Below are positions 5,726 to 12,843 of a DNA stretch of 17,174 nucleotides, piece by piece (position 1 is the stretch's first letter; every line of letters begins with the position of its first letter). This DNA comes from Lachnospiraceae bacterium UBA7729. GTDB taxonomy: Bacteria > Bacillota > Clostridia > Lachnospirales > Lachnospiraceae. The notes under the pieces were generated by a model. The model was not told where the DNA came from. It saw only the letters and a program-made list of their open reading frames with translations, and made no database searches. The stretch covers positions 1 through 17,174 of the forward strand of contig DLFD01000051.1 of assembly GCA_002482005.1 (NCBI GenBank), written 5' to 3'. The position numbers and the translations under genes were made by a program.

Positions 5726-7339
5726 ATGTTCAATCACAAGATCACGGGAATGATCCTCACCGGAACACTAGCTGTCTGTCTGAGTGTTTCAGCTTTCGCT
5801 TCCACTTCACACTTCAATGATTCAAGTGTGACCGGAGCGGATCTCGGCTGGGAGGACTGGACCAAGGAATGGCCGACAGTCGCAGCTGACTTCGAGAAGG
5901 TTTCCATCACGGTCGGAGCTGACCAGTCACAGCTGAACTTCGCCTGGTACACTAAGGCTCAGGACGATGCGAAGGTCTTCTTCGGAGAGGATAAGGACAG
6001 CCTTACCGAGTTCGACGGCGAGAGCGGAGAGGTTGACAAGACCCTTACGGGTGATGAGCAGTACTATTTCAATCATGTAACGGTTACCGGAGTGGAGGCT
6101 TCCAAGACTTATTACTATACCGTTCAGAAGGACGGACAGCAGACTGATCCGGCAGAGTTCAAGACCCAGGCTTTTGATACTGTCAAGATGCTGTACGTAG
6201 GTGATCCGCAGATCGGTGCTTCCAAGGGCCAGCCGACAGCAAACTCCGAAGAACTGGCTGAGGATGCAGGCGAGGCAAACACAGCTGCGGAGAACGATGC
6301 ATTTTCCTGGAACAGAACTCTGAACATCGCTCTGGACCAGAATCCGGATGTGAACTACATCATCTCCGCAGGCGATCAGGTCAACCATACCGGCAATCCG
6401 AAGGAAGAAGAGTTTGCAGGATACCTGAATGCCGAGAAACTTTCCGGAATCGCTGCGGCTACAACGATCGGCAACCATGATTCTCTGAATCCTGATTATG
6501 GATATCATTTCTTCAATCCGAACCAGACGGATGAAGGAAAGACAGCTGCAGGCGGAGATTACTACTACAGCTACGGACCAGGCCTCTTCATCGTCCTGAA
6601 CACCAACAACTACAATGTTGCTGAGCATGCAGACACGGTCGCAAAGGCTGTTGCGGCTTATCCGGATGCAAAGTGGAGGATCGTCACCATCCATCAGGAT
6701 ATCTACGGATCAGGACTTGACCACTCCAATACAGACGGCATGATCCTTCGTACTCAGCTGACTCCTGTATTTGATGAGAATGATATCGATGTAGTCCTTC
6801 AGGGACATGACCATACCTACAGCAGGACCAAGATGCTGAAAGGCGATGGCGCTGAGCACGGCAAGTACGAGTTCCGCCTGAACGAGGCAGGGGATGACTA
6901 TGACTGGCAGCATGCTTACAACGTAGATACCGATGAGGCAGTTACCCTCTACGCTGAGGATGGCCAGGAGATGACCGACGATGAGAAGGCTGGCCTGGAT
7001 GCATTCACCGAGGACAACAAGTGCTACACCATCGAGGATGTTGATGGCAACTCAGTCGACGATCCGGAAGGAATCCTCTATATGACTGCAAACTCCGCAA
7101 CCGGTTCCAAGTACTATGAGCTTGCTGAGACTCAGCAGGATTATGTAGCAGTCCGCAGCCAGAACTGGCTTCCGTCCTACTCCGTGATCACCCTGAGCGA
7201 TGGTTCCTTCGCGATCGATACCTATCAGATCAAGGATGACGGAACTGTTGAGCCGATCGATGAGACCTTCACCATCAACAAGACCGCTGACGCAGCAGAT
7301 GCCACTGATGCAGCAGCTGAGACTGAGGCACAGGGCTGA
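5726..7339 (+). CDS. Secreted purple-acid-phosphatase-like metallophosphoesterase
   Basis: The 537-residue exported protein has a signal peptide at 1-26 (AFA cleavage motif, no lipobox). An N-terminal fibronectin-III-like purple acid phosphatase domain spans about 45-150, and the calcineurin-like phosphoesterase domain about 153-370. Metal ligands are visible in order: GDPQ (D160), GDQ (D217), GNHD (N250, H251), the histidine of TIHQD (H323) and GHDH (H361, H363). It probably releases phosphate from organic esters outside the cell to feed the Pst transporter; the substrate is unknown. GGAGG lies 10 bases before the ATG. A Pho-type promoter and three tandem repeats precede it. The last six residues, ETEAQG, and the stop form the first unit of a 19-bp tandem repeat, and PstS has nearly the same tail. 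Confidence 0.9.
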   Translation: MFNHKITGMILTGTLAVCLSVSAFASTSHFNDSSVTGADLGWEDWTKEWPTVAADFEKVSITVGADQSQLNFAWYTKAQDDAKVFFGEDKDSLTEFDGESGEVDKTLTGDEQYYFNHVTVTGVEASKTYYYTVQKDGQQTDPAEFKTQAFDTVKMLYVGDPQIGASKGQPTANSEELAEDAGEANTAAENDAFSWNRTLNIALDQNPDVNYIISAGDQVNHTGNPKEEEFAGYLNAEKLSGIAAATTIGNHDSLNPDYGYHFFNPNQTDEGKTAAGGDYYYSYGPGLFIVLNTNNYNVAEHADTVAKAVAAYPDAKWRIVTIHQDIYGSGLDHSNTDGMILRTQLTPVFDENDIDVVLQGHDHTYSRTKMLKGDGAEHGKYEFRLNEAGDDYDWQHAYNVDTDEAVTLYAEDGQEMTDDEKAGLDAFTEDNKCYTIEDVDGNSVDDPEGILYMTANSATGSKYYELAETQQDYVAVRSQNWLPSYSVITLSDGSFAIDTYQIKDDGTVEPIDETFTINKTADAADATDAAAETEAQG

Positions 7340-7404
7340 GACTGAGAGTCAAGGCTGAGACTGAGAGTCAGGGCTGAGGCTGAGAGTCGGGGCTGAGGCT
7401 GAGC
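7319..7404 (+). repeat. 19-bp tandem repeat spanning the phosphatase stop codon
   Basis: Four full 19-bp units (starting at 7319, 7338, 7357 and 7376) and a partial fifth follow the consensus GAG[A/G]CTGAGAGTCAGGGCT. The first contains the last six codons of the phosphatase; its TGA is shared with the start of unit two. Each unit, read in its own frame, again encodes ETE(A/S)QG or EAESRG followed by TGA. Confidence 0.9.
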
Positions 7405-7457
7405 TGCCTTTCCTGTGCGATAACAGCGCAGGGGAGACGATAAAGTTTGTGGAAAGA

Positions 7458-7495
7458 CTGCTTCGGGCGAAATAGCCTGGAGCAGCCTTCTTTTT
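7458..7495 (+). terminator. Terminator of the phosphatase gene
   Basis: CTGCTTCGGGC (7458-7468) pairs with GCCTGGAGCAG (7475-7485), 11 bp with two G-U pairs and a 6-base loop, followed by CCTTCTTTTT. It separates the phosphatase from the downstream membrane-protein gene. Confidence 0.75.
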
Positions 7496-7625
7496 AGAGG
7501 TTTTTTAGAGAGACGACTTATCTTATCCTTCGCTGGCAGGGACATAGTGGAAGAGAGCGGCGAAGAAAACTTATTCTTTCTAACTTTCTTTCGGTCTGCG
7601 GCTCCCTCCGGACCGGAGGCGGAAC

Positions 7626-8801
7626 ATGGAGAAAATGATGACGAAAAAGTACAGAAACCATACTCTGACCGGCTGGCTGGTCCTGGCCGTGATCATGGTA
7701 TTTCTTGTGATCGCAGCATATAAGCTGAGCACCATGGAGAAGACGGAACTGGTAAGACGTACCGGAAATACCTATGAGAAGGGCATCGTGCAGGAAGTCC
7801 TCAAGGATAACCTGATGCCCGACGGGACCAGGGAAGGAGAGCAGGTCGTTACTGTTAAGATGACGACCGGTGTCCGTAAGGGTGAAGTGATCAAGATGAC
7901 ATCGCCCTCGGGTTTCCTGTTCGGAGCGCCTTGTGTTCCTGGACTCCATGTTATTGTTGTGCAGTCTGTTGCGGGAGATACAACAGTTTCATCCGTCTAT
8001 GCGAAGGACAGAGGCAATATCATTCTGATCTTTGCGCTCCTTTATATCATAGTTCTGTGCCTTGTGGGCGGAAGACAGGGCTTCAAAGCTTCTGCCGGCC
8101 TGCTGATCACCTGCTTCATCATCATCCTGATCTGGGTACCCATCATCTATCTGGGGGTCAGCCCAATCCGCTCTGCCGTCGTTGTCTGTGCCGCTACGAC
8201 AGTCCTGACATTCTGGTGCATCGGCGGAATCTGCCGAAAGACGATCTGTGCCACACTGGGAACCGTATCGGGAGTTGTGATCGCTGCTATAGTGGCGGAG
8301 ATCTATTCCTATACTACGGGTATCAGCGGCTGGAATGTGTCCAATATCGAGACCCTGATGACGATCTCGGAAGCCAACCATATCAAAGTCGGAGGATTGC
8401 TTTTTGCGGGAATCCTGATCTCGGCGCTGGGGGCGGAGATGGATGTAGCCATGTCGATCTCAAGCTCCATGCAGGAGATCTGCAGGCAGAATCCGGAGAT
8501 CTCGAGGTGGGAGCTTTTCCGGGCCGGTATGAGGGTCGGAAGAGATATGATGGGAACGGATTCCAACACTCTGATCCTGGCTTTCGTCGGGACCGAGATC
8601 GCGGAGCTTGTTCTGGATTTCACTTACGATCTGTCGCCGCTCTACATCATCAATTCGAACAACATCGGGATAGCCATCATGAAGGGGCTGTCCGGAAGCT
8701 TCGGAATCGTTCTCTCGGTCCCGATCACGGTCCTGATCGCTTCCTGGATGTTTCGCGGGAAAGTCAGTCTGAAAGAAAATGTTTCCGGCGGTAAGAAGTG
8801 A
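7626..8801 (+). CDS. YibE/F family membrane protein
   Basis: The 391-residue protein has one N-terminal membrane segment (about 17-34), an extracytoplasmic beta-rich region (about 45-125), then a bundle of membrane helices (near 131-147, 155-177, 182-202, 208-228, 254-272, 313-330 and 355-375). The strongest family marks are GLLFAGILISALGAEMDVAMSIS (split here as GLLFAGILIS, 257-266, and ALGAEMDVAMSIS, 267-279) and VGRDMMGTDSNTLILAFVG at 304-322, characteristic of YibE/F (PF07907). The biochemical function of this family is not established. GGAGG at 7615-7619 fixes the start. It stands alone, with a terminator before and a hairpin after it. No Pho-type hexamers precede it, so co-regulation with the phosphate genes is not supported. 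Confidence 0.85.
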   Translation: MEKMMTKKYRNHTLTGWLVLAVIMVFLVIAAYKLSTMEKTELVRRTGNTYEKGIVQEVLKDNLMPDGTREGEQVVTVKMTTGVRKGEVIKMTSPSGFLFGAPCVPGLHVIVVQSVAGDTTVSSVYAKDRGNIILIFALLYIIVLCLVGGRQGFKASAGLLITCFIIILIWVPIIYLGVSPIRSAVVVCAATTVLTFWCIGGICRKTICATLGTVSGVVIAAIVAEIYSYTTGISGWNVSNIETLMTISEANHIKVGGLLFAGILISALGAEMDVAMSISSSMQEICRQNPEISRWELFRAGMRVGRDMMGTDSNTLILAFVGTEIAELVLDFTYDLSPLYIINSNNIGIAIMKGLSGSFGIVLSVPITVLIASWMFRGKVSLKENVSGGKK

Positions 8802-8839
8802 CCGTATGGAAGAAGGAAAACTCAGGAAATAAGAAAACA

Positions 8840-8880
8840 GGCCGGAGAGAACGAAAAGGTTCTATCCGGCCCGCTTTCTC
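8840..8880 (+). terminator. Hairpin after the YibE/F gene, probable terminator
   Basis: GGCCGGA (8840-8846) pairs with TCCGGCC (8865-8871), and inside it GAAC (8849-8852) pairs with GTTC (8859-8862). Only a weak pyrimidine tract, CGCTTTCTC, follows, so termination efficiency is uncertain. Confidence 0.5.
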
Positions 8881-9251
8881 CTATCCGGTCATCACTCCGG
8901 GTAGGAAACGAAAACAGAGGTGTGGGGATCGAATATTGGAAAACGTGCATGAAAATACACGACATGGTTCTGCGGACCATGCATTCCGTATCACGGATGT
9001 ACATTGTGTCCGAAAGGCGACCGAATACCGAATGCCTGCCGCATGTCTTCTTAAGCAAAATGAAGTCCCATGGATGCATCGTTCTTCGGTTTTCTGTTTT
9101 GTACCTCGGCCTCAGTACATGCTATACATTACATGGGATGTGTAAAGACCAAAACCTGCCCCGGGTAAACAGGAAGTAAAAAATGTCAGTATGTCTGAAC
9201 ATGAATATTCAGATGTGTCAGGTCTGTCGAAGCAGAACTTACAGGTAAATA
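8881..9251. other. Gene-free stretch with clustered small hairpins
   Basis: No open frame here has a ribosome binding site, family signature or credible composition. Three short hairpins stand in a row: CGTG/CACG (8944-8961), CATGGT/ACCATG with a 7-base loop (8963-8981) and TCCGT/ACGGA with a 3-base loop (8985-8997). ACCGAAT is repeated 7 bp apart soon after (near 9020-9035). On the minus strand TCTGAA/TTCAGA near 9198-9217 could form a weak hairpin after the ribbon-helix-helix gene. No RNA family is recognised. Confidence 0.35.
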
Positions 9252-9446
9252 TTACGATATGTCGATCTTCGGCGGCTCGTCCATATCTCTTGAGACGTAT
9301 CCGCCATTCTTTTTCCGCTGTCTCACACACTCCGTCAGGAGATATTCGATCTGGCCGTTGACCGAACGGAAATCATCTTCCGCCCAGGCTGCGATCGCAT
9401 CATAAAGTTTCTCATTCAGACGAAGCGGGACCTGCTTTTTGGCCAT
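9252..9446 (-). CDS. Small ribbon-helix-helix (Arc-like) protein
   Basis: The 64-residue protein has the layout of an Arc/MetJ-type DNA-binding fold: a short beta strand (KKQVPLRL, 3-10), helix one (about 11-25, NEKLYDAIAAWAEDDF) and helix two (about 30-45, NGQIEYLLTECVRQRKK). A polar tail of about 18 residues follows and is not part of the fold. The start is fixed by an AAAGGAAG ribosome binding site. It is encoded 173 bases downstream of the SPFH gene on the same strand, and from memory such small RHH proteins are found next to SPFH genes in other Clostridia. Its own promoter region carries three TTTACA-like hexamers. It could be an autoregulator of the pair; no toxin partner is seen. Confidence 0.75.
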   Translation of the reverse strand: MAKKQVPLRLNEKLYDAIAAWAEDDFRSVNGQIEYLLTECVRQRKKNGGYVSRDMDEPPKIDIS

Positions 9447-9482
9447 GCCATACTTCCTTTCCCGGTGAATGGATGAAAATCA

Positions 9483-9520
9483 CGTAAGGACTGCGTAAAC
9501 AAGCTGTAAAATATTATATC
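9483..9520 (-). promoter_or_regulatory. Promoter region of the RHH gene with a three-hexamer PhoP-like box
   Basis: Read leftward, TTTACA (9510-9505), TTTACG (9499-9494) and CTTACG (9488-9483) are exactly 11 bp apart, the most regular such array in the window. TGATATAAT, an extended -10, lies just before it (TATAAT at 9518-9513), which puts the predicted start point inside the array. No good -10 lies after the array. That order suits repression rather than activation. Confidence 0.5.
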
Positions 9521-9581
9521 ATCCCGGGGAAGATGAGGAATACTCACCTTCCCGGAATGTGAAGCAAGACTGATGAAGGAT

Positions 9582-9610
9582 CCTGTCTTCGAGCCCTGTG
9601 GAAGAACAGG
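9582..9610 (-). other. Hairpin between the SPFH and RHH genes
   Basis: CCTGTCTTC (9582-9590) can pair with GAAGAACAGG (9601-9610) with one bulged base and a 10-base loop. An outer GATCCTGT/ACAGGATC pair (9579-9586, 9614-9621) competes and reaches into the SPFH stop codon. No T-run follows on either strand, so a processing site or weak pause is as likely as a terminator. Confidence 0.35.
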
Positions 9611-9619
9611 AATACAGGA

Positions 9620-10726
9620 TCAGTACAGGGATCCTGAGTTTACGACCGGCTGGGCATCGCGGTTGCCGCAGAGCACGACGAGCAGGTTGGAGACCATTGC
9701 TGCCTTGCGCTCATCGTCGAGGTCGACCACATTTTCTTCTTTGAGCTTGTCGAGCGCCATCTCCACCATCCCGACGGCGCCGTCGACGATCAGCTTTCTC
9801 GCATCGACGATTGCCGATGCCTGCTGCCTCTGGAGCATGGCAGCCGCGATCTCCGGAGCATAGGCAAGGTAGGTAATGCGTGCATCCAGGATCTCAAGGC
9901 CAGCGATCACGACCTTACTCTGGATCTCGTCGCGGATCCTTTGCGCCACGATCTCCGTTGAACCGCGCAGGGAACCATCATCTGACTGGCCGTCCCCGGT
10001 CGTATCGACGTTCGGCGCCACGTCATAAGGATAGATCTTGACGACATTGCGGACAGCAGCGTCGCACTGAAGCGACAGATATTCCTTGTAGTTATCGACC
10101 GTGAAGACTGCTTTGACGGTATTCACGACTCTCCACATGACTGCGACACCAACTTCGACCGGATTGCCGAGAGCGTCATTCACCTTCTGACGACTGTTGT
10201 TCAGGGTCATGACCTTCAGGGAGATGATATTGCTGCTTTCTGAGACAGTGGAAGATACTTCGCCGGAGCCTTTCAGAAGAACAGCCGCAACAGAGTTCTT
10301 GCCGCTGTCATTGACATCACGGCTCTGCCCAAGCTGTGTCTTCTTTGCAGGGTTGAAGCTGGTGCTGAAAGGATTGATCGCATAGAAGCCAGGACCTTTC
10401 AGAGTTCCGACATATTCGCCGAACAGGGTTACGACCAAGGCCTCCTGAGGCTTCAGGGCACGCAGGCCGCAGAGCGGGATCCAGCCGATACATAGGATCA
10501 CCAAAGGCAGGACCTGAAGAAAGAGAGGGAGGTCCTTCACGATCGCCGAGATCGTCAAAAACGCCATGCATCCTTCCAGTGCCAGATCTGCGATCAGAAC
10601 AGCCATCCCGTTCTTCTTTGCCTGAAGGATCTTTTCCTCGACAGAAGCCGGGGATGAAGACATCAGATCATTCGGTTCCTGAATTCTGTTTCCGGAATCT
10701 TCCATACCATGTGCATTGTCACTCAT
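9620..10726 (-). CDS. SPFH-domain (stomatin/prohibitin-like) membrane protein
   Basis: The 368-residue protein has a polar N-terminus (1-38), two close hydrophobic segments (about 42-62 and 67-88) forming a membrane hairpin, and then an SPFH/Band-7 domain (about 90-310) beginning LRALKPQEALVVTLFGEYVG (88-107) with the typical GPGFYAINPF at 111-120. The helical stretch near 305-350 (IAAAMLQRQQASAIVDARK and on) resembles the C-terminal coiled region of flotillin-like proteins, which oligomerise and organise membrane domains. AGGAGG precedes the ATG. It has its own sigma-A-type promoter with an overlapping palindrome and is followed by the RHH gene. The precise role is unknown. Confidence 0.85.
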   Translation of the reverse strand: MSDNAHGMEDSGNRIQEPNDLMSSSPASVEEKILQAKKNGMAVLIADLALEGCMAFLTISAIVKDLPLFLQVLPLVILCIGWIPLCGLRALKPQEALVVTLFGEYVGTLKGPGFYAINPFSTSFNPAKKTQLGQSRDVNDSGKNSVAAVLLKGSGEVSSTVSESSNIISLKVMTLNNSRQKVNDALGNPVEVGVAVMWRVVNTVKAVFTVDNYKEYLSLQCDAAVRNVVKIYPYDVAPNVDTTGDGQSDDGSLRGSTEIVAQRIRDEIQSKVVIAGLEILDARITYLAYAPEIAAAMLQRQQASAIVDARKLIVDGAVGMVEMALDKLKEENVVDLDDERKAAMVSNLLVVLCGNRDAQPVVNSGSLY

Positions 10727-10768
10727 AACCTTTTCCTCCTGATAAGACTGCCAGAGAAATAATCAATG

Positions 10769-10806
10769 TGATATCTATATGATATCATTACGAATGCAAA
10801 TGTCAA
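10769..10806 (-). promoter_or_regulatory. Promoter of the SPFH gene with an overlapping palindromic operator
   Basis: Read leftward, TTGACA (10806-10801), 16 bases, then TATCAT (10784-10779) preceded by TGA gives a strong sigma-A promoter with an extended -10. Overlapping its -10 and start is a perfect inverted repeat, TGATATC-5-GATATCA (10787-10769). This is a likely operator. A TGATAT half-site is also present at the RHH gene promoter (9520-9515). Confidence 0.65.
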
Positions 10807-10883
10807 CAGCTTGCACGAAAAATATCCTTCCGTTACCGGATATTTTCTATCCGGGGGCACATTTCTTTTCTTTATTGAGAGGG

Positions 10884-10889
10884 TATAAT
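10884..10889 (+). promoter_or_regulatory. Candidate -10 before the decayed SGNH fragment and MBOAT operon
   Basis: TATAAT at 10884-10889 is a perfect -10 hexamer, but the region 16-18 bases upstream (TTTCTT) is a poor -35. It lies about 330 bases before the MBOAT gene and about 20 bases before the AAGGAG of the short open frame, and is the best rightward promoter signal in the intergenic region. Confidence 0.45.
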
Positions 10890-10905
10890 GGTACATAGTC
10901 TGTAG

Positions 10906-11127
10906 AAGGAGTTTCTAATATTTTATAAAGGTTCCGGACAAAATCCGAAGGAAGGGCAGAAGGGGCATGCATATGCGGGATTATATCCATACCATCTGAA
11001 CGAACAGAAGAAGGATAGTCTGGATCTGGACCTTAACTGCGAAGAGATCGGGATCGACTGGGAGACAGACAGTCTTGACGGAGAAGATCATCTGAATATC
11101 TTCGGCGCAGGGAAGGTGATGCCGTAG
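10906..11127 (+). pseudogene. Remnant of an SGNH (DltD/AlgJ-like) acyltransferase gene
   Basis: An open frame of 73 codons without an ATG start runs from just after a TAG (10903-10905) to the TAG at 11125-11127. Its end reads EIGIDWETDSLDGEDHLN followed by IFGAGKV. This matches the C-terminal active-site block of the intact SGNH gene at 12844 (VGINWQTDSLDMGDHMN, then LSGAQKV) at about 13 of 24 positions, with most of the rest conservative. The nucleophile block, membrane anchor and middle of the protein are missing. AAGGAG (10906-10911) is followed at a suitable distance by ATA rather than ATG. The best reading is an internally deleted, decayed paralogue. A translated small protein using a rare start codon cannot be excluded. 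Confidence 0.65.
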
Positions 11128-11137
11128 CGTCTTAAGA

Positions 11138-11192
11138 GAGAGCAGCACATCAAAGAAACGAATCGATGTATACAGATCTGTTTGCTGCTCTC
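11138..11192 (+). repeat. Inverted repeat before the MBOAT gene
   Basis: GAGAGCAGCA (11138-11147) and TGCTGCTCTC (11183-11192) are perfect 10-bp arms 35 bases apart, followed by AGATTTTAC. With its weak T-run it could be the terminator of the decayed gene or a leader structure of the MBOAT mRNA. Confidence 0.5.
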
Positions 11193-11218
11193 AGATTTTA
11201 CTGATTGGAGAAAACTTT

Positions 11219-12823
11219 ATGGGATATAACGAAATTCCTTATCTGCTGGTGTTTCTGCCTCTCACGGTCCTTCTGTACTCCATCTGTCCGAAGAAACTCA
11301 GGAAGGTGCTTCTGACGTTCATCTCATGGGGATACTTTATACTGTGCAGCAGATATCTGATCGTCTACCTGATTGGGACTACGGTCTTTATCTACTGCAT
11401 GGGGATCAGGATCGGGAAGGTCGGGGAAGGGATCCCCGAAAACTACGAGATCCTGCTGAAGAAAGAGAAGAAGTCCGGCGTAAAGGATCCGGCCCTTACT
11501 CCGCTCAGGAAAAGGAAAGCGCTTCACCATGCGCTGATGCTGATAACGGTCATCATCCTGTTCGGGATCCTTCTGGTACTCAAGTACACAGGATTCTTCG
11601 CATCTCTGCTGAACCGGGCAGGTGCATCGCTCACGGCTCCGAAGTTCCTGGTGCCGGTTGGCCTTTCCTTCTATACGCTGGAAGCTGTGGGATATATCCT
11701 TGAGGTTTACTGGAAGAGGATCCCTGCGGAGCGTGATTTCTTCGGGATCGCTCTGCTCATCGGTTTCTTCCCGCAGACTATGGAAGGACCGATTGCCAGA
11801 TATGGCGACACGGCGAAGCAGTTTACCGGAGAAACAAAGCTGTTTGAGCGGACTGCCGAAGATATGGCGTCTGCGATCATGCGTATCTTCTGGGGCATGT
11901 TCAAAAAGATCGTGATCGCGGACAGGCTGAATACGGTTGTTGCCAATCTCTATGACGGCAGCGAGCTGCCGCACGGCGTCATGATCATCGTTGCAGCGGT
12001 ATGCTATACGGTTCAGCTTTATATGGAATTTTCCGGCATGATGGATGTCGTTATCGGGTCAGCGAGACTTGTCGGCATCAAACTTCCAGAGAACTTCCGG
12101 CAGCCTTTCTTCTCGCAGACAGCGTCTGAATTCTGGCGCAGATGGCATATCACACTCGGCGCATGGCTGAAGGATTATGTGTTCTATCCGATCGCGGCTT
12201 CCAGGTTCTCCAAGGATCTGGGCAAAAAAGTCCGCAAGAAGTCAGGCAGATATGCTGCCAAGCTGGCAACCTCTGCAGTTGCGCTCACACCGGTCTGGCT
12301 CTTCAATGGTCTCTGGCATGGTCCGCAGCTGAATTATATCTTCTACGGAATCTATTACCTGGTCCTCCTTCTTCTGGAGCAGGTGATCGATCCTGCAAGG
12401 GATGCTTTCTACGCTAAGACGGGGATCAACCGGAAAGGGAAGGGCGCTGCTCTTTTCCGCATCCTGAGGACGTGGGTGATCATCTTCTCTGGCGAGCTGC
12501 TTTTCCGTGCGAATGGCCTTAAGGCAGGAATCCATATGTTCCTGAACCTCTTCCATGATTTCGGGATCAGCCGCCTCTGGGACGGCAGTCTGCTTACACT
12601 CGGGATCGATGGAGCCGACTGGTTTGCCATCGTCATGGGAACGGTCGTTGTCTTCCTCTATGATCTGATGACCGAGAGAGGTTTTTCCATCCGTGAATGC
12701 ATGAGCAGACAGAAGACGCCGGTCCGCTGGGCATGCTACTACGCCCTGATATTCGCGGTCATCATCTTCGGCGCATACGGAACCGGGTATTCCACCGTCG
12801 ATCTGATCTACGCTGGATTCTGA
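11219..12823 (+). CDS. MBOAT-family membrane O-acyltransferase (AlgI/DltB-like)
   Basis: The 534-residue polytopic membrane protein has about ten hydrophobic segments. Family marks are VPVGLSFYTLEAVGYILEVY (145-164), FFPQTMEGPIARY (183-195), MEFSGMMDVVIGSARLVGI (269-287), FWRRWHITLGAWLKDYVFYP (305-324, with H310) and VWLFNGLWHGPQLNYIFYG (359-377, with the invariant H367). Such enzymes pass an acyl group, usually acetyl or D-alanyl, across the membrane to a cell-wall or surface polymer. The downstream SGNH gene, 20 bases away, is the usual partner. No dltA or dltC lies nearby, so polysaccharide or peptidoglycan O-acetylation is likelier than teichoic-acid D-alanylation; the substrate is not determined. 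GGAG lies at 11207-11210. Confidence 0.92.
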   Translation: MGYNEIPYLLVFLPLTVLLYSICPKKLRKVLLTFISWGYFILCSRYLIVYLIGTTVFIYCMGIRIGKVGEGIPENYEILLKKEKKSGVKDPALTPLRKRKALHHALMLITVIILFGILLVLKYTGFFASLLNRAGASLTAPKFLVPVGLSFYTLEAVGYILEVYWKRIPAERDFFGIALLIGFFPQTMEGPIARYGDTAKQFTGETKLFERTAEDMASAIMRIFWGMFKKIVIADRLNTVVANLYDGSELPHGVMIIVAAVCYTVQLYMEFSGMMDVVIGSARLVGIKLPENFRQPFFSQTASEFWRRWHITLGAWLKDYVFYPIAASRFSKDLGKKVRKKSGRYAAKLATSAVALTPVWLFNGLWHGPQLNYIFYGIYYLVLLLLEQVIDPARDAFYAKTGINRKGKGAALFRILRTWVIIFSGELLFRANGLKAGIHMFLNLFHDFGISRLWDGSLLTLGIDGADWFAIVMGTVVVFLYDLMTERGFSIRECMSRQKTPVRWACYYALIFAVIIFGAYGTGYSTVDLIYAGF

Positions 12824-12843
12824 TACGGGAGAATCATAGTACT

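Noticed and set aside
7931..8794. 287-codon rightward frame inside the YibE/F gene
   Set aside because: Cys/His/Arg-rich out-of-frame reading of a clear membrane-protein gene; no ribosome binding site.
7626..8801. YibE/F gene as a member of the Pho regulon
   Set aside because: No TTTACA-like repeats upstream, and a terminator separates it from the phosphatase gene.
8798..9179. Overlapping short frames after the YibE/F gene
   Set aside because: No ribosome binding sites, low-quality sequence, and they run across terminator-like and other hairpins.
9141..9180. TGTAAA, GGTAAA and AGTAAA at 9141, 9164 and 9175 as another Pho box
   Set aside because: Only the last two are 11 bp apart, the first is at 23 bp, and the site lies downstream of the RHH gene with no gene to control.
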